Below, piece by piece: positions 28,306 to 37,159 of a stretch of DNA of 64,000 nt. The translations under genes and the position numbers were made by a program. Under the pieces are notes generated by a model. That model was not told where the DNA came from. It saw only the letters and a program-made list of their open reading frames with translations, and did no database searches. The DNA is taken from the NCBI GenBank assembly GCA_035041965.1, contig JAPYMA010000383.1, positions 1-64,000 of the forward strand. The letters are read 5' to 3'. Within the stretch, counting starts at the first letter, position 1; each line of letters opens with the position of its first letter. The stretch is from Anisakis pegreffii (taxonomy: Eukaryota > Nematoda > Chromadorea > Rhabditida > Anisakidae).

Positions 28306-28594
28306 TCAGACGTCGTGCTGCACACCCCATGGTCTTTGCTCGGGTCCTCCGGCCATTGCTAACTCTCTTCGTTTCTCCCAGTCCGATAGCGGTCTCCGGC
28401 CTCCTCCACTGCAACACGCAACTTATAAAACATAGAAATAAATCACTCATTGGGAAGTAATAAAGTGAGTGAGAAGATATCATAAGGATCGAAATAAAAC
28501 GCTAAACGTACATTCCACCCTGTGGAATTGCTTTGACAGCGTGGTAGGATACGGCACCAACAAGCATGACAATCAGAAAGAGATTCAGCTTCAT
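28306..28594 (-). CDS. Small secreted peptide (61 aa)
   Basis: Two exons, 28512-28594 and 28306-28408, joined in phase 2 through a GTACGT donor and a GTTGCAG acceptor. Residues 1-22 are a clear signal peptide (MKLNLFLIVMLVGAVSYHAVKA). The rest is short and mixed: IPQGGIGGGRRPLSDWEK, then RRELAMAGGPEQRPWG and VQHDV, with a possible basic cleavage site at EKRR. A TTTCAG acceptor 10 bases before the ATG (28605-28607) suggests trans-splicing or a leader intron. It shares exon layout and intron phase with the next five genes but lacks their R-x-K-R at the start of exon 2, so it may be only a distant relative. Function unknown; no family recognised. Confidence 0.7.
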
Positions 28595-29601
28595 CCCTTC
28601 CAACCTGAAACTGCACTCAGATATCAATGCGCTCTTGTGCAACCATCCACACTGCCAGCAGAATTTGCTGCAAATAAGTTCGTCGATGCAAAAAAAAGAT
28701 GTGATCAAAATTTACGAATTGAAGACTTAAATAGTGTTTGTTTACACTCGAGTGATACGTATGATATAAACTGATCAATGACATATTATGAGCGACAAGT
28801 CGGCGAAAAAGCGAATGAAAAAGTTTGGAAAGTGAGAAATAGTTGAAGTCAAAAAATTGTCAGTTGCAAAATGCGAGGTTGTTTTTTTTCAGCATTTAGA
28901 ACCTGTTCTCATGAATGACAGTTTGATTACAAACTTTCTTGTTGAGTGATTTTTGTAAGAGAGTTCGATAAACTATGAACTGAACGTGTTCACAACGTTC
29001 AGTTGCAGGAGTGCGAAAAAGAAGAACAAAATTCGAATCATATGACAGAAAACATTTTTTGAAATAAATTTTCAAAGCTAATCGGTGGAATTAAAAACTT
29101 TTAGTTTCACCATGTTCTCACAAAATACATTGGTATCAGTATGCATATATACCGGTGACTGCATGTTGAAACAGATGGTGTTTGTTCGAACGATATTTCT
29201 GATCGAAACTTCGAATGTTTCCACTGAAAGCATGCTAATTCGAATGAAAGCAGGCAGTCTTAATGTTGATCCAGCAAATGACAGTTTGATTGTAAAACTC
29301 AAGCAAATCCGCACCAATTGGTGAACCGGCTGAAGTGAGGCATATCGACGAGAAATTACTAATGAAACTGAATAATACTTGATTGTTATTTCAACTGCTG
29401 TCAATAATGTTTAATTCCATAAAGTACATAACATTCACTGGATTAGAATAATATTTTATAGTTATATCATAAGTATACATAAGTAATATCAGAATCCTAA
29501 GGATTATAATAAATCATCTCAACGATGTATCAGTTGAAAGGTATGAAAGTATCGCTGATGCCGTCAGTTGGTAATAGAAGTGTTGACCGTATTCGTTCAC
29601 C
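28595..29601. other. Spacer in peptide cluster
   Basis: Overlapping open frames on both strands near 29078-29404 carry no recognisable signal. A GATGATGAT run at 29630-29660 belongs to the next gene's exon 2 (His codons). Confidence 0.35.
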
Positions 29602-30224
29602 TTATTTCCTACCATACGGTCTTCCAGGATGACGATGATGATGATGATAATGATAATGTGGGTAAAATTGTTGACTATAGTACGGTCTGTAGATTGGACG
29701 AGGCCAAATATGAAGATGACGCTTAATTCGACCTCTGAAATTTCATTGGCGAATGAATTCATAACTTGATAACAGTTCCATTTGATGAAAACCTCGTAGT
29801 AAGCTGTATCGAAATTTTCATAAATGATAAGATGAGATCCGTTCAGAAATTGCGTTTTTTTCTCGAAGCATTTTAATCAAAATTTTTCGATCGAGTTTTA
29901 TCGATAGACTGATCAATCGACAGACGGCTGTTCCTGTTCAGTAAGCAGCCAACTGCATGCTGTTCAGTCTCAACAACTGAAAAATTCGACTCGAACCGTT
30001 ATGCATCGCTTCTCACACCTTAACCGAAATTTCGAGTCCATTGTTAATTGAATTCAGGTTAGATCTGAATATGGCTAGTTATTTTTGATGATTGTCTTTA
30101 ACTTGGACTTATCAACAACTCACTTTGCTGCATGCGGATCGAATGACTCATCTAAGATGTCAGTATTTGCAATAGTTGATGCCACCAGCAGAACACACAA
30201 AAGAATCGCTATCAGAATCTTCAT
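29602..30224 (-). CDS. Secreted His-rich cationic peptide (77 aa)
   Basis: Exons 30124-30224 and 29602-29734, phase 2, donor AA|GTGAGT, acceptor AATTTCAG. Signal peptide MKILIAILLCVLLVASTIA, then an acidic prosegment (NTDILDESFDPHAA). Exon 2 opens with a split Lys and GRIKR, an R-x-K-R-type cleavage site (RIKR). The 37-residue product starts HLHIWPRPIYRPYY and carries PHYHYHHHHRHPGRPYGRK. It has nine His, many Tyr/Pro/Arg and no acidic residue. The end PYGRK is a classical Gly-basic amidation signal. Such composition recalls metal-binding, histatin-like antimicrobial peptides, but that is an inference. A TTTCAG acceptor at 30239-30241 lies 14 bases before the ATG. First gene in the cluster with the shared RxKR layout. 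Confidence 0.85.
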
Positions 30225-30856
30225 TGTTGTTCGCAAGACTGAAATTTTGGAGATGTAACCTCATTGAACGCTTTGATCAGCGAAGATCACATCGAGCACA
30301 TGGTTCACCATAGGACTATCAGAGGTTATGGTGGTCAGGAAACAGGTCAGTATCTGCAGTAATTGATCGTCTCTCCTCACATCACCGGAGAAAAAGAAGA
30401 CATCCTGCAGAAAGAGCGATGGATCCACATGTATCTTTAAACTGATCGGTAAAGAACTGTTATGTTCTAAGAATTTTTTGCGACATTTTATAGGAATTTT
30501 CTGCAGACTTTACACAAACGATTCATCAACATACAACCAGTTTGTTCACCGTTTGCCGGACTTTTGACTTTAGTATTATCATATCGATGAGTCAGTCCGC
30601 AGAAGGGAAATTTCGTGAACTGCCATTCATTTTCGACGAGAAAACATTCCGTGATGAAATCTTATGGCCGAGCATATATGAAAGGTCATTGCATATCGAA
30701 TGAAACTACCACAAAATGGCTTTGCGATAATCCGAAATCAATCGAGTTAAATTGTGATTTGCATTTTGCTGCAATGATTTGATGGTTCGATGACAATTAT
30801 TCACACCAATGCAAGTGTTTGCTTGCATATTGCAATTGTCACTGAAATTATGTTCG
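30225..30856. other. Spacer between peptide gene and retrotransposon
   Basis: No gene recognised. It precedes the 13-bp target-site duplication at 30857. Confidence 0.35.
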
Positions 30857-30869
30857 ATAAACAAATATA
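30857..30869. repeat. Target-site duplication, left copy
   Basis: ATAAACAAATATA, identical to 32695-32707. The two copies bracket the retrotransposon exactly. Confidence 0.85.
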
Positions 30870-30892
30870 CTGGAATACTGGAATCGGCCAGG

Positions 30893-31851
30893 CTATCGAA
30901 CGTTGTTGACGTTGCTGGCCACAATGCGTTTCCAATCAGTCCTCGACCTTGCTTTCCTTTGCCAGGTCTTACCAATCGCCTTGTCGATATCGTCTCGCCA
31001 CCTTTTTGGAGGTCTTCCGAGCGGTCGTTTTTGTTCTCGGGGGTACCATTCTAGAATTGCTCGGGTCCACCTGTTGTCATTCATTCGAGCTACGTGGCCT
31101 GCCCATCGTAGCTTCTGTTTCCTGTACTCTGTGATTACGTCGCTTATCCCAGTTCTCCGGCGTATCTCCTCGCATCGGATGTGCTCACGCAACGATATTC
31201 CTAACATACATCTCTCCATTGCCCTCTGTGTTGTTATAAGTCGTTGTTCTTCTGTTTTTGTCGTTGCCCACGTTTCGCATGCATAGAGCATCGCGGGCAA
31301 GACTGTGCTGTTATACAGATGGGCACGAAGAGATCCATCAATTTTGGCCTTTAGCACATCCTTTATCGAGTTGAACGCCTTCCATCCGGATCGTATTCTT
31401 TGAGCTAGTTCGGGCTTCATATCTCGGTCCATATTCACCAGTTGCCCCAAATAGGTATATTCTTTCACTTCTTCAATTACATCGCCTTCCACCACTATTT
31501 GGCCCGCAGGAGTGATATCTGAGCGCATGAATTTAGTTTTCATGCGGTTGAGTTTGAGGCCGACGGCGGCACTTTTGGTACTCAGCGTCGTCAGCATGGT
31601 CTGGAGCTCCTTAGTGGATTCAGCGGTAAGCACGATGTCATCTGCGAATCGAAGATGATTCAGAATTTCACCGTTGATACTGATACCACCATCCCAGTCA
31701 ATGTCTCGAAGAACCATTTCGAGGCATGCCGTGAAAAGTTTCGGGGAGATTGTATCCCCTTGTTTGACACCCTTGTTTACTGGGACTGTTACTGGTGTCG
31801 ATAGTAAGTTGATATCTGTGGTACAGTTGGTGTTTGCCTCGTCGAGTATTC
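30893..31851 (-). pseudogene. RTE reverse transcriptase, C-terminal half
   Basis: Open from about 31851 to a stop at 30893. It contains PVNKGVKQGDTISPKLFTAC (motif B region), LRFADDIVL (the catalytic Asp-Asp, motif C), YTYLGQLVNMD, and a C-terminal region with LRWAGHVARM and RPLGRPPKRWRDDI, all typical of RTE-clade elements. The frame is intact over more than 300 codons, so the insertion is not very old. It is separated by inversion from the fingers half and cannot be expressed as one protein. Confidence 0.92.
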
Positions 31852-31856
31852 CATCT

Positions 31857-32682
31857 TATGTAAAGCCATCAGGCAGCATCTGAAGGAAGACGTCGAGAGG
31901 TACAAATTAAGAAAACTGCCGAAAGTCGCTGAGAAAGGCAAAAGCATGAAAAAATGCCGACGAGAAATGGCACAATATAGAAGGGAGGTGACGGCACTAA
32001 AAGACAACGATGGACAGACGGTGACTGACAAAAGAGGAATGGAGGAGGTTTGCAGAAACTTCTACACGAATCTTTTCAAGTCATCCTTATTGTTCACTCC
32101 TCCGTCACCAAAGGCAATGGATGACGTGCCACCAATACTGGTTAGCGAGATCGAAAGTGCTCTTCATCTGACAAAAAGCGGCAAAGCTCCTGGTAAAGAC
32201 GGAATAACATCAGAAATGATCAGGAGCGCTGGAGAAACATTCTGGAAAGCCCTTGCGACAAGGTTCAACATCTACTTGAAGCAGGGCAAAATACCCTCTC
32301 AGTGGAAAGGGTCAAATACCATTTTGCTGTATAAAAAGGGCGATAAGGAAGATCTAAAGAATTATCATCCCATTTGCCTCCTGTCTCAAATCTACAAACT
32401 ATTTACTAAAATCATCGTAACGAGATTGTCAACCGATCTCGATTACCAACAACCCAGAGAGCAGGCAGGCTTTCGCAAAAACTACAGCACGATGGACCAT
32501 ATATTTACCCTGACACAACTGATAGAGAGGGCAAACGAATACAAACTACCCCTATGTGTCGCTTTCGTCGACTACGAAAAGGCCTTTGATAGCGTCGAGA
32601 TTAACGCAGTGCTAACGTCTCTCCACGAACAAGGTATCCCGGCCCAGTACATCAATCTCCTCAAAGAGGCAAACACCAACTG
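31857..32682 (+). pseudogene. RTE reverse transcriptase, inverted N-terminal half
   Basis: A plus-strand frame starting within CKAIRQHLKEDVERYKLR and running through MKKCRREMAQYRREV, KSGKAPGKDGITSEMI, NTILLYKKGDKEDLKNYHPI, EQAGFRKNYSTMDHI and LCVAFVDYEKAFDSV (motif A with its catalytic Asp) to EANTNCT. It then runs out of the element and stops at 32698. This is the fingers/palm part that should precede motif B. The endonuclease domain is missing. Confidence 0.92.
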
Positions 32683-32694
32683 TACTTTACATCA

Positions 32695-32707
32695 ATAAAC
32701 AAATATA
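32695..32707. repeat. Target-site duplication, right copy
   Basis: ATAAACAAATATA, the partner of 30857-30869. Confidence 0.85.
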
Positions 32708-32970
32708 TTTATCAATATTCCATTATCATCAGACATTATTGCTCATACACAATACGATACAATGCAGTTCATGTTCGCAGCGTTAAGTTTTTATATTGAC
32801 ACAATAATTACGAGCTGAAGCAATCATATGACGGTGGTTATATCGAAAAATAACGTGATCAATAATATAGGTAAGATCAAGTAGTGTTATGTAAGAATAA
32901 AGTAATAGCAACAATTCAACGATGAGCGATTAATGTCCGAGTTCATTGGTCAACAATCATATTTGGACAT

Positions 32971-33570
32971 TCAACGGCCCCATCTACCACCCCATCCGCC
33001 ACCCCAACCACCATAGTACGGGCCACGCATGAATGGTGAATATCGGCAACCCCATTGGCGTTTCCATCGCGTTCTGAAATTTGGTCAGGATTCAGATTCT
33101 TGATGATGGGTATGTGCTTTGAAAAGAGGCAGCATCAGCTTCTGAATAAACTAATCATTTAGGAAATTCTTCCGTTCGCTCGATAATATGCGTTGAATCT
33201 CGATAAAGGTTGAATCTCTTCGTTGGAAACAATTTTATTGCAAATCTCGACCATGCATTGTAACAGTGTCGTTGATGGACAACCTTACGCGCAGCGAAGT
33301 TTCCTAACATCCAGAAAATTTGAAGTCGGTTTCGACGAAGTTGGAATTTCAGAAAAGCCCTTTGCTCGTTCCATTTCGCCTTTATGTGCACCTAGCAGTT
33401 CGTTCAATGTGTTAAAGATTGTTTGCAAAGAAAACAGCTCTTTCGTTGACCAAATTGATCCGATTAACTCACCGCACTTGAGATGTTTCATCCAAATTTT
33501 CGCATGGTTCCACTGCAAATGCTGAATTCAACAACAGCACGCAAATGAGAAGTGCTACCAGAATCCTCAT
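32971..33570 (-). CDS. Secreted Gly/Trp-rich cationic peptide (66 aa)
   Basis: Exons 33473-33570 and 32971-33073, phase 2 (CG|GTGAGT ... TTTCAG|A). Signal peptide MRILVALLICVLLLNSAFA, acidic prosegment VEPCENLDETSQV, then RTRWKR at the exon 2 start, an R-x-K-R cleavage site. The 28-residue product is QWGCRYSPFMRGPYY, then GGWGGGWGGRWGR, with one Cys, five Trp and no acidic residue. The prosegment also has a single Cys, so a disulfide with it before cleavage is possible. The C-terminal WGR could be trimmed and amidated. Unlike its neighbours, no TTTCAG acceptor lies next to the ATG; a TATA-containing 20-mer sits about 210 bases upstream. Inferred role: epidermal or intestinal antimicrobial peptide. 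Confidence 0.85.
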
Positions 33571-34878
33571 TGTTTTACGAATAAATAAAATGAGCAGCAA
33601 CGTCGGTTTGTCAGACCTTAAGAAAACATTAAGACTGATCAAGTGTTCAAATGTAATAATAAGATCAATCGGTGAAACAAGGAAATGCGAGATAAGCAAA
33701 TGCACGAGCACATCCTTCAGGATGTCTGTTGAACTATTCAAACCAAGGTTTTAAACTGTGTGGAGTGAATTGCACTTCTGAGCACTTTTATATGAACTCT
33801 TCACAACACAAACTGAATCCGTTCGCCGAATAACATTTAGTTCATGGTCGTTCAGATGCGCATCAATCAAAAGACAAATGTTTTTATCCTTCGACGAGAA
33901 TGCGACTCTCTGCTCGAAAACCCACGTCATTGCCCGAATATCACAAAGCACAATTGAGAGAGTCTTGAAAGTCGTCTCGAATTCATGAAAATATCGAAGG
34001 TCCGACGTTCACCAGGTTCACTGAATGTCCAGTGCAATCATGTCAACTTTCTTTGATTTATGTTCGAGGTTAAAAAATGATAGACGTCATTTTGCATTTG
34101 ATCACTGATTACTGAATGCCGGTTCTACCTTTGATGTCATGTTTCTATCCGTTCTCCCCGAACCAGATTGCGATAATGATGTCAGCTATCATACCATTGA
34201 TTAAATTGCTGCAATCTTATAAAGTATGACTGTCACATATACTATGTTCAGGTTACCATTGCGCTCTAATCTTTTCTGCATCATGACCATTGACTGATGT
34301 TTTCCATATTTTAGTGCATGATTTCGAGTTGAAATCGTTTGTGTTGTTAGATGACTTCTCGAGATACAGCCGCCTGTATAAATCACAGCTTGATCTCAAC
34401 GATTGCAGAGCTGTTGCGTATGGGGATCACATGTGTGAATTCCACACCCTGAGATGTAGTCAGCATCGTAATCATTTATAATGTCTCTTCTGACAGATGG
34501 CTTTTGACCTCACACAAATGTACAACGCATTTATTTTCCAGCATTATTAAGCATTATTATTCTTATATTCAACACATAGTACGGTATTGCCACCTTTAGT
34601 CGTTGAACTTTACGCTGCAATCGGACTCTCAATAAACCGATTAATAGTGATACAGTAACGCTGCACTTGATCAATCATTAGAGCGCATATGATGGATAAA
34701 ACAAAACTGTTATGATGAACCGTTGAAATCATGAGAAGTAATAGAATGATTATTAATATATACATGATGAGAGAGTGATTAGTAGGGAAAAGCTAAAAAC
34801 AATAACTCCGCCTGAGATTGGGCGAAAGATGAGTGACCAAAATCCAGTTTCGTTGGAGAGCGACCCTGCTTGACCCAT
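33571..34878. other. Spacer in peptide cluster
   Basis: Contains the promoter 20-mer at 33781-33800. From about 34430 it enters the first copy of the duplicated block (shared with 37160 onward). No further gene recognised. Confidence 0.4.
33781..33800 (-). promoter_or_regulatory. Shared TATA element of peptide genes
   Basis: AGCACTTTTATATGAACTCT on the plus strand reads, on the minus strand, as a TATA box (CATATAAAAG). The same 20 bases occur exactly at 36138-36157 upstream of the next peptide gene. A diverged copy with the TATA changed to CATATGAAAG is at 38600-38619. Confidence 0.55.
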
Positions 34879-35574
34879 TCAACGGCCCCATGGTCGGCCC
34901 CAACCACCACCCCAACCAGGACGCCCACCGCCACCCCAACCACCACCCCAACCGGGACGCCAACCACCGCCCCAACCACCACCCCAACCACCACCACCCC
35001 AACCACCGCCCCAACCACCACAGCAACCACAACAACCACAACAGCCGTAACGTTTAGCTCGAATTCTGAAATTGTTTAGATAGCAGTTTCGTGATGCTTA
35101 CGTAACAGTTTTTTTGTAATTTCTGTTCAAAAAGCAGAACAGTTAGTTTTGATTGAGCAGGTCATGTAGGAGAATCTTTTGCTCATTTAATAACAAATGG
35201 GAATGTATCCTCTCGCAGAAAACAATTTCATCGTATTTGTCAAGATTTGACGACAGAAGTTACGGTGATGGACAACTTTGGGTGTAAATTTTGCTGACAT
35301 CGAGAAAATTTGAAATGATATTCAACGAATTTGCAATTTTGCAAATGCATTTTCACTTGTTTCGCCTAGCCTCTTTATGAACAATCTATCAACCGATACC
35401 ATGTGTTCTAATCTCAAGCAGATTTGCGCAGATTATTCACAAACAATTTTTGCGTGACGAACGAATTGGACTGATAATAACTCACAGTATTCGGTCCACA
35501 CGATCCAAATCCTCAACTGCACGTGCTGACTGCAAAAATAGTGCGCAAACGAGAAGTATTATCATAACCTTCAT
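34879..35574 (-). CDS. Secreted Cys-pair, Gly/Trp-rich peptide (91 aa)
   Basis: Exons 35486-35574 and 34879-35065, phase 2 (CT|GTGAGT ... TTTCAG|A). Signal peptide MKVMIILLVCALFLQSARA, acidic prosegment VEDLDRVDRI, then LIRAKR with an R-x-K-R site. The 56-residue product begins YGCCGCCGCCGG: three Cys-Cys pairs spaced by single Gly. It continues as GGW/GGGW repeats with RPGW interruptions, ending WGGGWGRPWGR. It has ten Trp, six Cys and no acidic residue. The opposite strand of this exon is an Asn/Thr/Pro shadow frame and is not a gene. A TTTCAG acceptor at 35589-35591 precedes the ATG by 14 bases. Sister of the gene at 37598-38034. Confidence 0.88.
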
Positions 35575-36137
35575 TATTGTTCCACTAACTGAAATGAACA
35601 GCGAAAGACAATGAAGTCTTTTCAGAATTCACAAATATCACAAGTCATCACGTGCATAAGTGTAGCAATAAGATTGAACTGTGCAACAATTCGCATAATT
35701 CGCAATGAAATTCCATCAGTGAACAAGCTGTGGCTTATGGGATTAGCCCCTAATTCTCACCGTCCTCTAGCAATCTTGGTTATTTCCTGATCACATGAGT
35801 GATAAAAAGTTTTTAGCAGTCCCCAATAAACTCATGTTACTGCTGGAGCTGCATGATTTCGGGATACACACGGTCAGCAATGTCTTCCTTTGAATGTGCG
35901 CATATCAAAATGTAACATTCAACCATAGGTAGTGACCTGCACAAATTCGGCTCTCCTAACCTTCAAAAAATACTTGCCGACGGTAAGAATGACAAGATCA
36001 CTATGGGTTTGTTCTGGATGGGATAGAATAAACCATCTTATGAGAAAACATTTTCGTGAAGAATTCACAGCAAAGGAAACAAGCATTGTACTTGTAAACC
36101 GCAACTGAATTGTATGGGCGGTAAAATTACATTATTA

Positions 36138-36157
36138 AGCACTTTTATATGAACTCT
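36138..36157 (-). promoter_or_regulatory. Shared TATA element, second copy
   Basis: Identical over 20 bases to 33781-33800. It lies about 565 bases upstream of the ATG at 35574, so a noncoding leader exon spliced to the TTTCAG acceptor at 35589-35591 is likely if this is the promoter. Confidence 0.5.
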
Positions 36158-36659
36158 CTTTCACCATGCGTAAATTCAGAATTTTGTTCGATTACTGTCC
36201 TCGCCAAATTCCTTTGGTTATTTTGGAAGGGTGAAAAAATGTTTGCAACTAATCGGTTTCTGTTCAATCATTGATCATCCAAGTGCATTTCTGTCATCCA
36301 ACAAGCAGCAAGTGAATCACACCACATTAATTATGTTGATGACTAGGAATTAACTGGTAAATAACTTAGAATTGTGCCATAAACCGTTGACAGAGAATCA
36401 TATTTTTGGAGGAGTTCGCCCAACAAGGTCACAAAACAAATCCGTTTTTGTTTTCAATGGCATAAACAATTTTTCTAGCAGCTCTAGTGGATCAATTTTC
36501 GGTGGGCTTGACTTTATGTTGGGTGAGCGTTACTCGTTTGTTGACGCGCTGTCATCTGACCAATTGTTTAATGCAAGCAACGTGTATCTATCCTCTAATC
36601 ACTGCAAGACCAATTTAATGCAAGAGCTCTTCTGAGAGTGATTATTTATTACATTATAT

Positions 36660-36930
36660 TTGCAGGAATCCAACGAAGGGATCTGCATAGACTCCGGAGC
36701 ACTGGAAAGTTTCGGGTAAGAAAATGTAATGCATAGTTAAAACGGTGGACGGTTTGATCAACAGAGATACAGTGTATTTGAATGAGCGCTGCCGCGCAAG
36801 TGAGATACCTTCAGAAAATCGACTATTTCTTTTAGTGTAAGCGAAATCGTCCGACAACATACATGCAATTATGAAACTAGAGAATCTAGGAAATCCAATA
36901 GCATGAAGAAAAAACCATGTTACTGAGCAG
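36660..36930 (-). repeat. Interspersed repeat copy 2
   Basis: Minus-strand relative of 39320-39600 and of 26400-26830. Shared blocks include GGAATCCAACGAA-like, GGAGCACTG(G/A)AAAGTTTCGGG, TTGATCAACAGAGAT and CCTTCAGAAAATC on the plus strand. Confidence 0.6.
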
Positions 36931-37159
36931 ATCTGAGAACCGCGACAGTTTGAAGATTATGAATGGTTCGAAATTGACTATTCATTTAAATGTTTGTTTC
37001 TAGTGCAGCATTACCATTCCGGCACATCTTATTAGGTCGTGTCACTCTTAACAAATTAAGTGCAAAATGCGGTCTATAAAGATGGACTGCAACATCACTG
37101 CGAGGTTGTCTCGACAAGACAGAATAGTCCGGCGTAAGAAAAGATATTTTCATGATCAC

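Larger units (their letters stand above)
30870..32694 (-). mobile_element. RTE-type LINE copy with 5' inversion
   Basis: A truncated non-LTR retrotransposon of about 1.8 kb inserted in the peptide cluster. The 3' half lies on the minus strand (31851 to 30870) and ends in a short direct repeat (CTGGAATA, CTGGAAT on the plus strand), as RTE tails often do. The adjoining upstream half is turned round onto the plus strand (about 31857-32682). Both halves contain the same junction sequence GAGGCAAACACCAACTGTAC, at the outer end of the inverted part and at the inner end of the 3' part. With the 13-bp target duplications this is the structure expected of twin priming. No apurinic endonuclease domain is present. 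Confidence 0.88.
34430..36950. repeat. Duplicated block A of the peptide cluster
   Basis: Aligns with 37160-39420 at offsets of about 2.5-2.7 kb. Long near-identical tracts include the region around exon 1 (35486-35700 versus 37946-38160), the promoter region, and a segment with AAATTCAGAATTTTGTTC and CCTCGCCAAATTCCTTTG. The block carries one peptide gene (34879-35574) and one copy of the interspersed repeat. Confidence 0.8.

Noticed and set aside
34779..35079. Val/Gly-rich and Asn/His/Pro- or Thr/Pro-rich frames overlapping the peptide exon
   Set aside because: They are other-frame readings of the GGTTGG repeats. The minus-strand frame with signal-peptide exon, matching phase and R-x-K-R site is the real one.
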